64,000 bases of DNA, taken from Bifidobacterium aemilianum. GTDB lineage: Bacteria > Actinomycetota > Actinomycetes > Actinomycetales > Bifidobacteriaceae. Shown here piece by piece: positions 46,005 through 55,883 of this stretch. The notes under the pieces were generated by a model, which was not told where the DNA came from, ran no database searches, and saw only the letters and a list, made by a program, of their open reading frames with translations. The position numbers and the translations under genes were made by a program. The DNA lies in contig NZ_PDCG01000005.1 in NCBI RefSeq assembly GCF_003315635.1, forward strand, positions 81,592 through 145,591, written 5' to 3'. The first letter of the stretch is position 1. Every line of letters starts with the position of its first letter.

Positions 46005-46969
46005 TTGGCCACCTGCTTTCTGGTGATGCGCCGGGCCAGATAGTTGACCAGGAAGGTGATCAGGAAAAGGACCAGGCCGGTGCCGATCAGGGCCGAGACT
46101 CCCTGGCTGTTGGCCTCCGGGTACTGGGCGGCGATATTGGCCGCGATGGTCTGGTTCTGCGAGGCCTGCAGGAGCTTGACCGAATACTTGAGTCCGGGCG
46201 AGAGAATCATGAGCACAGCCATGGTCTCACCCAGGGCTCGGCCCAGCCCCAGCATGGAAGCCGAGACCACGCCCGACTTGCCGAAGGGCAGGACGGCCAG
46301 CCGCACCATCTCCCACTTGGTGGCTCCCAGGGCCAGGGCAGCCTCCTCGTAGAGCCTGGGGGTCTGGGCGAAGATGTCACGGGACATGGAGGTGATGATG
46401 GGCAGGATCATGACCGCCAGGACCACTGCGGTGGTGCCTACGGTACGGGCCGGATTGGCCACAGGACCGGCGAAGATCGGAATCCAACCCAGGTATTTGG
46501 CCAGGAAGGCCCAGAAGGGTTCGATGGCCGGCACCAGCACGATGCCGCCCCAGAGGCCGTAGACCACGGAGGGGATGGCCGCCAGCAGGTCAACGATGTA
46601 GTTGAGGGCTGATGCCAGGGACTTGGGCGCGTAGTGGGTGATGAAGAGGGCGATGCCAATGGCCACGAAGAAGGCGATGAGGAGGGCAAGCCCTGCCACC
46701 AGAACCGTGCCGAAGACCAGGGGCCCCACGAATTGCAGGAAGTTGTGGGCGCGCCCGCCGGTGAAGGATTCGATGGTCTCGACCTTGGCCTGCCGGTCGC
46801 CGGCGATGATCGGCCAAGCCCTATAGAGCAGGAACACGGTAACCGCCGCCAGCGCCAGGAGGATGATGATGCCGCAGGCGTAGGCCACACCCTTGAAGAT
46901 GGCATCGGCCCGTTTGCCGCTGACCGGCTGGTCCAGTTGCTCGGTGGTCACGTCCGACTCCTCCCTCAT
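46001..46969 (-). CDS. pstC: Phosphate ABC transporter permease PstC
   Basis: Second channel subunit. The 322-residue product has about six to seven membrane segments. PstC markers are FLLYRAWPIIAG near the N-terminus, DLLAAIPSVVYGLWG, the EAA loop LYEEAALALGATKWEMVR, and SMLGLGRALGETMAVLMI. Its start overlaps pstS and its end overlaps pstA by 4 bases each, so all three are tightly coupled. Confidence 0.96.
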   Translation of the reverse strand: MREESDVTTEQLDQPVSGKRADAIFKGVAYACGIIILLALAAVTVFLLYRAWPIIAGDRQAKVETIESFTGGRAHNFLQFVGPLVFGTVLVAGLALLIAFFVAIGIALFITHYAPKSLASALNYIVDLLAAIPSVVYGLWGGIVLVPAIEPFWAFLAKYLGWIPIFAGPVANPARTVGTTAVVLAVMILPIITSMSRDIFAQTPRLYEEAALALGATKWEMVRLAVLPFGKSGVVSASMLGLGRALGETMAVLMILSPGLKYSVKLLQASQNQTIAANIAAQYPEANSQGVSALIGTGLVLFLITFLVNYLARRITRKQVAK

Positions 46970-48132
46970 TTGCCCTGGCCTTGCGAGGATGGCGAGGAGA
47001 CGGAAATCAAGGAGATGCTCTTCATGACCTTGGCCCGGGTGGCCGCGCTCAGGGGAACGGCTCCGGCATTATCGGCGACCAGTTGCTGGCCGTCACGGCT
47101 GACCTCGTAGGTCAACCAGGACTTGATGAACCTGGCCGTGTCGGCATCCTGGTAGGCCGGGCAGGCCACATCGTAGGAGACCAGCAGGAGAGGGTAGGCG
47201 TTGGCGGCCTGGGTGCCATGGTCCAGTTCGATGACCAGCCGCCCGGGGCCTGAAGCCTCCTGGCCGATCTTGGAAGAGTCAACCACGGTGGAGGCGGCCT
47301 GGGGCGAGTATGGCACGTAGGCCTGGCCGACCTTCAGGCTGACGGTGCCCAGGGTCCCGACCTTGGAGGCATCCACATAACCGATGGTGCCGTCGGCCTG
47401 GCCAACCGTCGAGGCGACCCCGCTGGCTCCCTTGGACCCCTGCCCCACATCGTTGGGCCAGTTCTCCCCCGCCTCGTAGGGCCAGTCCTCGCCGGCCGTG
47501 TCCTTGAGGTAGGAGAGGAAGTTCTTGGTGGTGCCGGACTTGTCGGACCGGTGAACCACGGTGATGGGCTTGGCGGGCAGGTTGGCCTTGGGGTTCTGCT
47601 CCTTGATGGCCGGGTCATCCCAGCTGCTGATCTTGCCGTCGAAGATCCGGGCGATGGTGGCCGGGTCCATGTTCAGGTGTTTGTCCTGACCTGATAGGCC
47701 CTTGAGGTTGTAGGCCACGGTGATGCCGGAGACGTAGACGGGAACATCAAAGGCGGAGCCCCCGCCCGCGCAAATGCTCTTGGACTGCTCGATGGCCTGC
47801 GCATCAAGGGGGGCATCGGTGGCGGCCCATGCCGTGGCTCCAGTCAGGAAGGTGGAGATCCCGGCTCCCGACCCTGTGGGATTGTAGGCTATCTTGACGT
47901 CACGGTTATGCCGCTGGTACATGGCGATCCAGGCTTCGACGGCACCCTGCTGTGAGGAGGCTCCAGCCCCCTGGAACTCACCGGAGATCTTGGACTTTCC
48001 AGCGGATGATGCCTCGTTGGCCTCTTGGGGAACATTGTCACCGCAGGCGGCCAGGGAAAGCGTGGCGGCCACAGCACAGGCGACGGCCAGCAATCGGACC
48101 TTGGTCTTCTTACCCTTGTCTTGCACAATCAC
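46966..48132 (-). CDS. pstS: Phosphate-binding lipoprotein PstS
   Basis: Surface receptor of the phosphate importer. The 388-residue product has a lipoprotein signal (LSLAACGD), then the PstS core: GAGASSQQGAVEAWIAMYQ, YNPTGSGAGISTFL, TDAPLDAQ and VVHRSDKSGTTKNFLSYL, which supply the phosphate-binding Ser, Asp, Arg and Thr. First gene of pstSCAB. Expression under phosphate limitation is known for the family; I found no clear PHO-box repeat in the 200 bases upstream. Confidence 0.97.
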   Translation of the reverse strand: MIVQDKGKKTKVRLLAVACAVAATLSLAACGDNVPQEANEASSAGKSKISGEFQGAGASSQQGAVEAWIAMYQRHNRDVKIAYNPTGSGAGISTFLTGATAWAATDAPLDAQAIEQSKSICAGGGSAFDVPVYVSGITVAYNLKGLSGQDKHLNMDPATIARIFDGKISSWDDPAIKEQNPKANLPAKPITVVHRSDKSGTTKNFLSYLKDTAGEDWPYEAGENWPNDVGQGSKGASGVASTVGQADGTIGYVDASKVGTLGTVSLKVGQAYVPYSPQAASTVVDSSKIGQEASGPGRLVIELDHGTQAANAYPLLLVSYDVACPAYQDADTARFIKSWLTYEVSRDGQQLVADNAGAVPLSAATRAKVMKSISLISVSSPSSQGQGK

Positions 48133-48331
48133 CCTTCAAGATTACCGAACGGGCACTACCAGCCCCGGCCTTGCACCCTCGGCAACGAATCGGGACCTAT
48201 CCTTGCCCATGCCGTTCCGCACACATGACGGGCCAGCCGACCTGCCGGCACGAGGGGATTCATAGCCCGTCAGAGAGATGACTGAGCCATATTCCCAGGC
48301 CGAATTGAAGGAAACTGCCCGGCTCCTGCCA

Positions 48332-49024
48332 TTAGAGCCGACGGACGATGTTCACCGTGAGCTTGGCGGCGGTGTCGGCGTATTCGGACACGTCGAAGTC
48401 CTTGAAGGTCTCATATTCGGTGTCGGCGTTGTCGCTCAGGGCACGGATGACCAGGGCGGGCACGTCGTTGCGGGCGGCGACATGGGCCACGGCGGCCCCC
48501 TCCATCTCGACGGCGTCGGCATGGGTCTGCTCGGCCACCTGGGCCACGGCTTCAGGGTCGCCCACGAACTTGTTGCCGGAGGCGATGGTCCCGACGATGT
48601 GGGTGATGCCCATATCGTCCAAGGCCGCCTGAGCCAGGTCGAGCAGGCGCGGGTCGGAGTGGAACTCCTCGGTCTGGGGCTTCCACTGGGCGATCATGCG
48701 CATGTCGGAATCCAGGTAGCGCAGGGTGCCGCCCAGGACCACGTCGTTGATATGCAGGCTCTTGTTGAGGCTGCCGGCGATGCCGGAGAAGATGACCTGA
48801 TCGGGGCGGATGCTGTCGATCAGGTACTGGGTGGTGGCGGCCGCGTTGACCAGGCCCATGCCGCCCACGGTTGCCGCCACGCTGATGTCCTCACCGGCAT
48901 TGGACGTGATGGAACCCCGGTAGACCTTCAGGCTGGCCCGCTCCTCTATGCTGACCTGCTCCAGGCTCCTGGCGATGTGGTCGACTTCCTCTTCAAGGGC
49001 TCCGATGATGGCAACGCTTGTCAT
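48332..49024 (-). CDS. mtnN: 5'-methylthioadenosine/S-adenosylhomocysteine nucleosidase
   Basis: Cleaves MTA and SAH (and 5'-deoxyadenosine), feeding methionine recycling and, in some bacteria, AI-2 synthesis. The 230-residue length is normal. Motifs are VAIIGALEEEVDHIA at the start, GGMGLVNAAATTQYLID, FSGIAGSLN, the substrate Glu region VEMEGAAVAHVA and the catalytic Asp in RALSDNAD. It stands alone between the DAHP synthase genes and pstS; no luxS is adjacent. Confidence 0.95.
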   Translation of the reverse strand: MTSVAIIGALEEEVDHIARSLEQVSIEERASLKVYRGSITSNAGEDISVAATVGGMGLVNAAATTQYLIDSIRPDQVIFSGIAGSLNKSLHINDVVLGGTLRYLDSDMRMIAQWKPQTEEFHSDPRLLDLAQAALDDMGITHIVGTIASGNKFVGDPEAVAQVAEQTHADAVEMEGAAVAHVAARNDVPALVIRALSDNADTEYETFKDFDVSEYADTAAKLTVNIVRRL

Positions 49025-49127
49025 GCCACTTCCTTACTGTGCGACGATTGGTGTGCTTTGAGCATATCCTGCAGCCCACCCAAGGCCATGGCTGGGGCGG
49101 CCAGGCCCGGCCCCCGCAATAAGCCTC

Positions 49128-50357
49128 TCAAGCCTGCCGCCGGGCGCTGACCGAGTCGGCCAGCAGGCGCAGGAGCCGGTCGGTCTGCGGCCAGGAGATA
49201 CAGCGGTCGGTGATGGACTTGCCATAGACCAGGCCACCCAAGGGCCCTTCGGGCTGGTTGCCCCCTTCGATGAAGCTTTCCATCATGATTCCGATGATGT
49301 CCGGCTCACCTTGGGCTATGCGTCCGGCCAGGTTCTCCACCACCCGGGCCTGCTGGACCTCATCCTTGCCGGAGTTGCCGTGGGAGCAGTCGATGACCAG
49401 CCCCCGGCAGGCGGCCGAATCGGCGGGCATCTCGTCCCGGATGGCCTGCATGGCTGTGGCGACCGAGGCCTGGTTGTAATTGGGCCCATGAACCGAACCA
49501 CGCAGGACCACATGGCAGTCGGGGTTGCCCAGGGTCTCGACGGCGCAGGCCCGACCCAGATGGTCGATGCCGAAGAAGGTGTGCTGCTGGGCGGCAGCGT
49601 AGCAGCCGTTGACCGCCGCTTTGACCGAGCCGTCGGTACCGTTCTTGAAGCCGACCGGCATGGAGAGGCCGGAGGCCAGCTGCCGGTGGACCTGGGATTC
49701 CGTGTTGCGGGCGCCGATGGCCCCCCAACTGACCGCGTCCGAGATGAACTGGGGCGAGGTCGGCTCCAGGAACTCGGTGGCGGCGGGCAGTCCCCTGTCC
49801 AGTACGCCCAAGAGTATCCACCGGGCCAGGAGTAGGCCCTTCCTGATCTGGTGGCTGCCGTCGATGTCGGGGTCGTTGATCAGGCCTTTCCAACCCACAG
49901 TGGTCCGTGGCTTCTCGAAGTAGACCCGCATGATGATGAGCAGGCGGTCGCCCAGCTCGTCCTTGAGCTCGGCCAGGCGTTCGGCATAGTCGAAGGCGGC
50001 CTTGGGGTCGTGTATGGAGCAGGGACCGACGATGACCAGAAGCCGGTCGTCCCGCCCATTCATGCAGTTGCGAATCTCGTCCCTGGATTCAGCGACCAAC
50101 CTCTTTGCCTGGTCTGACATGGACAAGTCGGAGAGGACCTGTGCCGGGGTTGGTAGGGGGTCAAGCTCAAGAACCCGCCGATTGATGATCCGGTCCACTC
50201 CAACCTGGTCCTCCCAGCGGGGCACATCGGTCTGTGCAAGGGGGTCCCTCCCCTCCCTCATGGCCTGATGGATGGCCTGCAATTGCTCCGGACTCTGCAT
50301 AGCTTCCCAGGAAGCCGGGCTGGTCTGCCCCTGCGGTCCATCTTGCATATCCTGCAT
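49128..50357 (-). CDS. DAHP synthase, class I (first of tandem pair)
   Basis: 3-deoxy-7-phosphoheptulonate synthase, which joins PEP and erythrose-4-phosphate as the first step of the shikimate pathway. The 409-residue product from ATG 50357 (GGAGA upstream) carries VIVGPCSIHDPKAAFDYAERL, FEKPRTTVGWKGLINDPDIDG, GARNTESQVHRQLASGLSMPVGFKNGTDGS and the C-terminal DCSHGNSGKD metal/PEP region. It has about 50 N-terminal residues more than E. coli AroG. A closely related gene lies immediately upstream, in the same direction. Confidence 0.95.
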   Translation of the reverse strand: MQDMQDGPQGQTSPASWEAMQSPEQLQAIHQAMREGRDPLAQTDVPRWEDQVGVDRIINRRVLELDPLPTPAQVLSDLSMSDQAKRLVAESRDEIRNCMNGRDDRLLVIVGPCSIHDPKAAFDYAERLAELKDELGDRLLIIMRVYFEKPRTTVGWKGLINDPDIDGSHQIRKGLLLARWILLGVLDRGLPAATEFLEPTSPQFISDAVSWGAIGARNTESQVHRQLASGLSMPVGFKNGTDGSVKAAVNGCYAAAQQHTFFGIDHLGRACAVETLGNPDCHVVLRGSVHGPNYNQASVATAMQAIRDEMPADSAACRGLVIDCSHGNSGKDEVQQARVVENLAGRIAQGEPDIIGIMMESFIEGGNQPEGPLGGLVYGKSITDRCISWPQTDRLLRLLADSVSARRQA

Positions 50358-50500
50358 GGTCTTGTCTCCTTGATAGCGCTTCTTCAAGGATAGCCCGCTG
50401 AGGGCCGCAAACACACAAACGTGCCAACTGTCAATCGTCAGCCACTACCGGAACCTTCTGGCACATGCCTGGCTACAGCCATGCCACCAGGCACGAGGCC

Positions 50501-51637
50501 TCAGCCAGCCAGCTGCCTCCGGGCGGTCACGGCCTCGGCCAGGGTGCCCAGGATCTCTTCGGTGGATTCCCAAGGCACGCAGGAGTCGGTCACTGACTGC
50601 CCGTAGACCAGCTGGTCCAGGGGGGCCGGGGCCTGGTGGCCACCCACCAGGAAGCTCTCGAACATGACCCCTAGGATGCCCCGCTCGCCTTGGGCGATCC
50701 GCCCGGCAAGTTCCTGTAAAACCTTGGCCTCACGGACCTCATCCTTGCCGCAGTTGCCGTGGGCCGCGTCGATGACCAGTCCCTCAACCCCAGGGCCGGT
50801 CAGCTTGGAGGCCCGCAGGTCCTCCAGGGCCTGGGCCACGGATTCACGGTCATAGTTGGGGCCGCTGCTGGACCCGCGCAATACGATATGGCAGTCTGGG
50901 TTGCCCTTGGTCTCCGCCGAGATGACCTTGCCATCCAGGTTGATGGAGAGGAAGTGGTGTTCCGCCGAGGCGGCGTAGCAGGAATCGCAGGCGGCCTTGA
51001 CCGAACCGTCGGTGGAGTTCTTGAAACCGATGGGCATGGAGAAGCCCGAGGCCAGCTCCCGGTGGACCTGGGACTCCGTGTTACGGGCCCCGATGGCCCC
51101 CCAGCAAATCAGATCACACAGGTATTGCGGAGTGATGGGGTCCAGCCATTCGATGGCCGTAGGCAGGCCCATGGTCAGCACATCGGTCAGGACCTTGCGG
51201 GCCATCCACATGCCCTTGCGAATATTGAAACGGCCATCCAGGTCGGGGTCGTTGATCAGGCCCTTCCAGCCCACGGTGGTCCGTGGCTTCTCGAAGTAGG
51301 TGCGCATGACAATCAGCAGCCGGTCCTTGACCCGCTCGTTGACGGCCGCCAGCCGTTGGGCATACTCATGGGCGGCCTGGGTGTCATGGATGGAGCAGGG
51401 GCCGACGATGACCAGGAGCCGGTCGTCACGCCCGTGCAGCACATCGCGGATCTCCTGGCGCGAACGCAGGACCAGATCGCACATCTGATCGGTCAGGGGC
51501 AGTTCCTTGAGGAAGGTCCGGGGGGCTGGAATCGGGTCCAATTGGCGTATATTGACATCAACCGTCTCTGGAAAGACGGCACGCTCTCCCAGGGACTGCC
51601 GGTCTTCACCATTGCCTGGGCCTCGCCGCTGTTCCAT
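50501..51637 (-). CDS. DAHP synthase, class I (second of tandem pair)
   Basis: Paralogue of the preceding gene with the same reaction. The 378-residue product shows VIVGPCSIHDTQAAHEYAQRL, FEKPRTTVGWKGLINDPDLDG, GARNTESQVHRELASGFSMPIGFKNSTDGS and DAAHGNCGKDE. AAGGAGCGGACC precedes the ATG. It is the upstream gene of the tandem, separated by about 140 bases, with pepC further upstream. In enterobacteria such paralogues differ in Phe, Tyr or Trp inhibition; the specificities here are not readable by eye. Confidence 0.95.
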   Translation of the reverse strand: MEQRRGPGNGEDRQSLGERAVFPETVDVNIRQLDPIPAPRTFLKELPLTDQMCDLVLRSRQEIRDVLHGRDDRLLVIVGPCSIHDTQAAHEYAQRLAAVNERVKDRLLIVMRTYFEKPRTTVGWKGLINDPDLDGRFNIRKGMWMARKVLTDVLTMGLPTAIEWLDPITPQYLCDLICWGAIGARNTESQVHRELASGFSMPIGFKNSTDGSVKAACDSCYAASAEHHFLSINLDGKVISAETKGNPDCHIVLRGSSSGPNYDRESVAQALEDLRASKLTGPGVEGLVIDAAHGNCGKDEVREAKVLQELAGRIAQGERGILGVMFESFLVGGHQAPAPLDQLVYGQSVTDSCVPWESTEEILGTLAEAVTARRQLAG

Positions 51638-51700
51638 GGTCCGCTCCTTCAGCTTTTCCTATGTCTGACTCAGACTAGTCGCACCTGCCACGATAACGAA

Positions 51701-51734
51701 CAGCCGGTCTACATAGTGGTATGCAGACCGGCTG
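51701..51734 (-). terminator. Probable terminator of pepC
   Basis: CAGCCGGTCTGCATA and TATGTAGACCGGCTG form a long stem (one mismatch/G-T) around CCAC on the minus strand, 35 bases after the pepC stop. The T tract is short (CTGTTCGTT). Confidence 0.6.
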
Positions 51735-51768
51735 GTTACCCTGCCATCAGCGGGGCGGCGTTCGCCTG

Positions 51769-53103
51769 TCAGGCCAGGGCACCCATGGGGTCCCAGGCCG
51801 GCAGCATCTGGGCGGGCTCCTCCAGGGCCTTGCGGTATTCCTCGGGCAGCATGGACTTGGGCACGGCCACCTCGTAGACATACTCGCTGAACCAGTCGTC
51901 GGACATGGTGAAGTAGCCCTTGTCGGCGACCTTGGAGCCCCAGGAGTTCTCGACACGCCAGCGGCGGGTCGTGGTCCCGTCGGCGGCCACATCCACACCC
52001 GCGAAGGCCATGGCGTGATTCATGGCGGAATCGGCGAAGCGGACCCGCTCCTCCTTGTCCAGGTCGAAGTTGACCCGGTAGACCTTGCCGTACTCGAAGA
52101 GGTCGGTGGCCCAGGCGCCGGACTCCCGGTCCATCATGGGGTGGCAGTCAGCCCCGAACCAGACCGGAATGCCCTGCTCGGACAGGAGCTTACGCACGCA
52201 GTCCTTCATGAACCGGTTGGGCACGTTCAGGTACTCGGTGGGGTCGCCTCCGGCCACATTGCCCAGGTGCTCGATGCCGATCTTCTTGCCCTTGGGGTGC
52301 TCGGCGCGGGGGTCGTCCACCAGGCAAACGTAGTCCTCCAGGCCGGCCGTGACGTACTTGTGCCAGAACTCGACGGGAGTGACCTCACCGTCGCGGTGGA
52401 AGTTGCCGTTCTCATCGGTCCACTCCCAGTCGAAGCTCTTGGGAGGCTCACCCAGATGGATGGTCAGGATCCGGTGGGCGGCCGCAATGGTCTGCTCCAC
52501 GATCTGGTCGATCTCGGCCTGACTGGCGTACATGTGGGCCACGGCCGTGTGCAGGAGGGAACGCAGCTCGGTGTTCATCTGGCTGGTGTCGGTGGAGGAG
52601 GCGGTCTCGGGGAAGAAGTCCTTGGGAACGGCGCCGTACTTCTTGTAGATGTTCATGGCCATGGTCCACTGGCCGCCATCTCCCATCACGTCTGACAGGA
52701 GATGCTGCATGAGGCGGGAGTCGACCTGCTCGCCGCCACGGATCAGCTGGGCCACATCACGCAGGAAGTAGTTGGACCGCTCCAGCTTGTCGTAGTACAT
52801 GGCGTAGTTCTGTGAGAACTCGAACTCCTTGAGACCCAAGGCCTTCTTGGCCACGAAGCGGGCCACGTTCAAGGAGCTGAAGAGCCAGCAGCGGCCGGAA
52901 TGGTTCTGGTTGGTGGCCTCGCCGTTGTCGACGGTCACCGAGAAGCGGCGCTGGAGGCGGCGGGCACGGTCGTAGTTGTGGGCGACCTTGTCGATACCGA
53001 CAGCGGTCACGGCGTTCATGGACATGCGGTTGACCGGGTCCTTATCGAAATCCGTGCGCAGGGTCTCCAGCTCCTGCTGGCCCAAGGGTGCGATATCGCT
53101 CAT
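51769..53103 (-). CDS. pepC: Aminopeptidase C (C1B cysteine peptidase)
   Basis: Cytoplasmic bleomycin-hydrolase-type aminopeptidase that trims peptides to amino acids; normally a hexamer with the C-terminus at the active site. The 444-residue length is standard. The triad is visible: Cys in QNHSGRCWLFSSLN, His in NHAMAFAGVD and Asn in WRVENSWG. Metal or ligand-independent, it supports use of peptides for growth. Monocistronic, with its own hairpin downstream. Confidence 0.97.
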   Translation of the reverse strand: MSDIAPLGQQELETLRTDFDKDPVNRMSMNAVTAVGIDKVAHNYDRARRLQRRFSVTVDNGEATNQNHSGRCWLFSSLNVARFVAKKALGLKEFEFSQNYAMYYDKLERSNYFLRDVAQLIRGGEQVDSRLMQHLLSDVMGDGGQWTMAMNIYKKYGAVPKDFFPETASSTDTSQMNTELRSLLHTAVAHMYASQAEIDQIVEQTIAAAHRILTIHLGEPPKSFDWEWTDENGNFHRDGEVTPVEFWHKYVTAGLEDYVCLVDDPRAEHPKGKKIGIEHLGNVAGGDPTEYLNVPNRFMKDCVRKLLSEQGIPVWFGADCHPMMDRESGAWATDLFEYGKVYRVNFDLDKEERVRFADSAMNHAMAFAGVDVAADGTTTRRWRVENSWGSKVADKGYFTMSDDWFSEYVYEVAVPKSMLPEEYRKALEEPAQMLPAWDPMGALA

Positions 53104-53221
53104 GCTCGCCGATACTCCTTTTCGATTGCTTCAGATCTGGCCCGGCCCACCGGGGCAGGCAGGGCCACTTAGGGACACCAGTACCTTATCGCAGGGTGCC
53201 CACGTCCGCGGGAGGCGAACG

Positions 53222-54871
53222 TCAGTTCTGGCCGCGATGCAGGGAACCTGAGCCAGGCTCGAAGGACACCGGCATGGGGTCATCATCTCCAGCCTCCCCC
53301 GCTTGGGATCCATCGGCCTGATCCCGTTCTGCGGCCCCAGCGGCATCGGCACTTTCGGCGGCTTCCGCGCCGGTGATGTCCCTGATGTCATCGGTATCGT
53401 CGACGTCATCGGAATCGTTGGCGTCACCGCTGTCATCAGCGTCACGGGCGTCACCAGCCTGCTCGGGGCCCTGGCCGGCAGCCTGGGCATTCTCGAATTC
53501 GTCATCTGCAGCGACCTGTTTGCCGCCCTGCCCATGTCCGGGCTCGGCGATGGCGTTCATAAGGGGAAGCTTGACTGCCGCAAGCCCCTGGTCGGTCTTG
53601 GGAGCATTATCCTGGCCCAGGTCGGTGCCGAAGTCGGCGAAGGCATTGGAGAAGAGGGACCTCAGCTCGGTCACCCGCTGGGTGATGGTCGATTCGCGTT
53701 CCTGAAGCTGGGCCAGGTGCTCCTTGAGTCCCTCCAGCTCCGCCTGGGCGGCGGCACGGCGCTTCTCGATCTCCTGATCGGCGTCCTGGCCGGCCTTGCT
53801 GATGATATTGGAGGCTTGCTGGTCGGCCTCCTCACGCTTGGAGGCGCTGTAAGCGTCAGCCTCCTGGCGGATGGTCTTGGCTTCATCGATCAGCTGGTCG
53901 GCCTCCTCCTTGGCTGCGGCGCGGCGTTCCTCCAGTTGGGCCAGCAGATCCTTGACCTTGGCCGAGGCCTCATCCTGCTGGTCGGAGACATCTTTGCGGA
54001 TCTGCTCCACCTCCGCGTTGACCTGGCTGAGCACCTTGGCCTGCTGAACCTTGGCCTGGTCCTCGATCTCCTGGGCCCTGGCCTGGGCGGCATCGGTGAT
54101 CTCGCCGGCCTTGCGCTGGGCCTCCGTGGTCATACGGGAGACCTGCTCGCGCACATCGGCCAGCTTCTTGTTGGCCTCGGTCAGGGCGGCCTCGATCTGG
54201 TCGTTGGCCTCGCCCTTGAGCTTGGCGACCTCCTCGTTGACGGCCTTGCGTTGTTCGGCGATCTGCTGGGTGGCGGCGGCCTTCATCTCGGCCAGCTCAC
54301 GCTCCTGGGTGGACCGCTCGGATGCCAGGCGCTTCTTGTGCTCCTCCCTGGCGTTGCTCAGCTCCACCTCCAGGGTCTCGCGCTGTTCGGCCACGTTCTT
54401 GGCGGTCTGCGAGCGCAGCTGCGCGGCCTCCTCCTCGGCGCTGCCGATGGTCGACTCGGCCTCGGCCTTGGCATTGTTGAGCAGGGTCTGGGCCTTGGCC
54501 TTGGCGTCGTCAAGAATATGCTGGGCGTCAAGCTTGGCCGAGTTGACCAGGGTTTGGGCCTGGGCCTGGGCCGCGGACCTGGTTGAGGCGGCATCCTGCT
54601 TGGCCCGGTTGAGGAGTTCGACAGAGGTCTGCTCGGCCGAGGCCAACATACGTTGGGCATTGGAACCCAGGGAGGCGAAGGAGTTGTCCTTGTTGGCCTT
54701 GCGGACGTTGTTCTTCTCCTCCTGGAGCTGGGCCTGGAGCTGAAGTATGGTGTCGTCGCTGGTCCTGACCTGCTCTCGCAAGCGGTTCAGGGTCTCCTGG
54801 GCGCTGGCAAAGGCCTGGTCGACACTCTCCTTCTCATAGCCGCGCAAAGCCACTGGAAAACGATCGGTCAT
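53222..54871 (-). CDS. DivIVA-like coiled-coil protein
   Basis: Probably a cell-pole or cell-division scaffold related to DivIVA/Wag31. The 549-residue product starts MTDRFPVALRGYEKESVDQAF, the DivIVA N-terminal pattern of a short lipid-binding region then a dimer helix. About 370 residues of Ala/Glu/Gln/Lys-rich heptad repeats follow (coiled coil), and the last 130 residues are acidic and low-complexity (DARDADDSGDANDSDD). It lies alone between pepC and pcp, not in the usual fts/sep cluster, so it may be a second family member. Confidence 0.85.
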   Translation of the reverse strand: MTDRFPVALRGYEKESVDQAFASAQETLNRLREQVRTSDDTILQLQAQLQEEKNNVRKANKDNSFASLGSNAQRMLASAEQTSVELLNRAKQDAASTRSAAQAQAQTLVNSAKLDAQHILDDAKAKAQTLLNNAKAEAESTIGSAEEEAAQLRSQTAKNVAEQRETLEVELSNAREEHKKRLASERSTQERELAEMKAAATQQIAEQRKAVNEEVAKLKGEANDQIEAALTEANKKLADVREQVSRMTTEAQRKAGEITDAAQARAQEIEDQAKVQQAKVLSQVNAEVEQIRKDVSDQQDEASAKVKDLLAQLEERRAAAKEEADQLIDEAKTIRQEADAYSASKREEADQQASNIISKAGQDADQEIEKRRAAAQAELEGLKEHLAQLQERESTITQRVTELRSLFSNAFADFGTDLGQDNAPKTDQGLAAVKLPLMNAIAEPGHGQGGKQVAADDEFENAQAAGQGPEQAGDARDADDSGDANDSDDVDDTDDIRDITGAEAAESADAAGAAERDQADGSQAGEAGDDDPMPVSFEPGSGSLHRGQN

Positions 54872-55080
54872 ACTGCATTCCTTTCACAAGCCTGCCGGCA
54901 CACACCTGATATGTCTGCCTGAAAAGCAAAGGTTGACGCTGGGGCTGGGGCTGGCCGCACAAGGCGCCTGATATGCACTTTAGCGCACCCAGGGCGGCCG
55001 AAACCCCTGTATACAGAATGCACACAGATACTCTGCGACCGGCTCGTGCCCCGTTCCGGCTGCCTTGCCTGCCACTGGGG

Positions 55081-55779
55081 TCAGGAGAGCAGAATCGCAC
55101 CGGAAGACGGCTGCAGGTAGTAGCGCACCGTCTGCCTGACCAGGTCGGAGCAGGCCTGGATCTGCTGGTCCAAGGGAAGGCCGTGCTGGGAATGGGCCGA
55201 TTCGTTGACAATGGGGAAGCTGAGGAAGCCCGCCAGCTTGTGCTTCTGGCCGGCGGTCCAGTCCAGCAGGTTGTAGAAGAGGGAGTTGCAGACGAAGGTG
55301 CCGGCGTCAGAGCTCAGGGTCGCCGGAATGCCACGCCCGTTGAAGTCATCCATTATTGAGTGCAGAGGCAGGCGGGTCCAGTAGGCGGCCGGGCCCTCCG
55401 GTTTGATGGGTGTGATGGGCTGGCTGCCGTCCGCGATGCCGTTTTGGGCCGGGGCTATCCGGTCCATGAGATTGGTGGCGCAGCGTTCCAGGAGCATGCC
55501 ACGGGCGGCCCGCTTGAGACCGGTGGCGATGATGATGTCGGCCTGCGTGGCCTCGATGGTCTCCTGGAGGTTGGACCAGGCATCCTCGAAGCTGATGGGC
55601 AGGCTGACCGAGTTGATGGTCAGGTTCACGTCGGCCAGGGGGTCGTCGAAGTCCTGGTCGGAGGCCTTCAGAGGAAGCAGTCCCCGCTCGGCGATGGCCT
55701 TGGGGACCTCGTAGGAGGGGTTGACCTTGATGCCCTCGTAGGGGTTGAATCCGGAAATCACGACCTTGATCTCTTGCAT
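55081..55779 (-). CDS. pcp: Pyrrolidone-carboxylate peptidase
   Basis: Cysteine peptidase (C15) that removes N-terminal pyroglutamate from peptides. The 232-residue product from ATG 55779 begins KVVISGFNPYEGIKVNPSYEV. The catalytic Cys lies in DAGTFVCNSLFYN, with the downstream histidine in SAHSQHGLP, and a substrate-loop region IIATGLKRAARGMLLE. An upstream frame to 55821 lacks a family match. It is next to the yfiH-like gene in the same direction, 105 bases apart. Confidence 0.9.
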   Translation of the reverse strand: MQEIKVVISGFNPYEGIKVNPSYEVPKAIAERGLLPLKASDQDFDDPLADVNLTINSVSLPISFEDAWSNLQETIEATQADIIIATGLKRAARGMLLERCATNLMDRIAPAQNGIADGSQPITPIKPEGPAAYWTRLPLHSIMDDFNGRGIPATLSSDAGTFVCNSLFYNLLDWTAGQKHKLAGFLSFPIVNESAHSQHGLPLDQQIQACSDLVRQTVRYYLQPSSGAILLS

Positions 55780-55883
55780 AGGTACCAGTGTAGCTGCCCA
55801 CGACCACCTGCGCCGGGACACGGAGCCGGAGACCGCCCTGCTCGCCGACCTGACCGACCGGCATGGAAGCGGCGACTTGCTGG

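Noticed and set aside
53303..54586. A 427-codon plus-strand frame opposite the DivIVA-like gene
   Set aside because: It is a Leu/Gly-rich mirror image of the coiled-coil gene's biased codons and has no ribosome site or motif.
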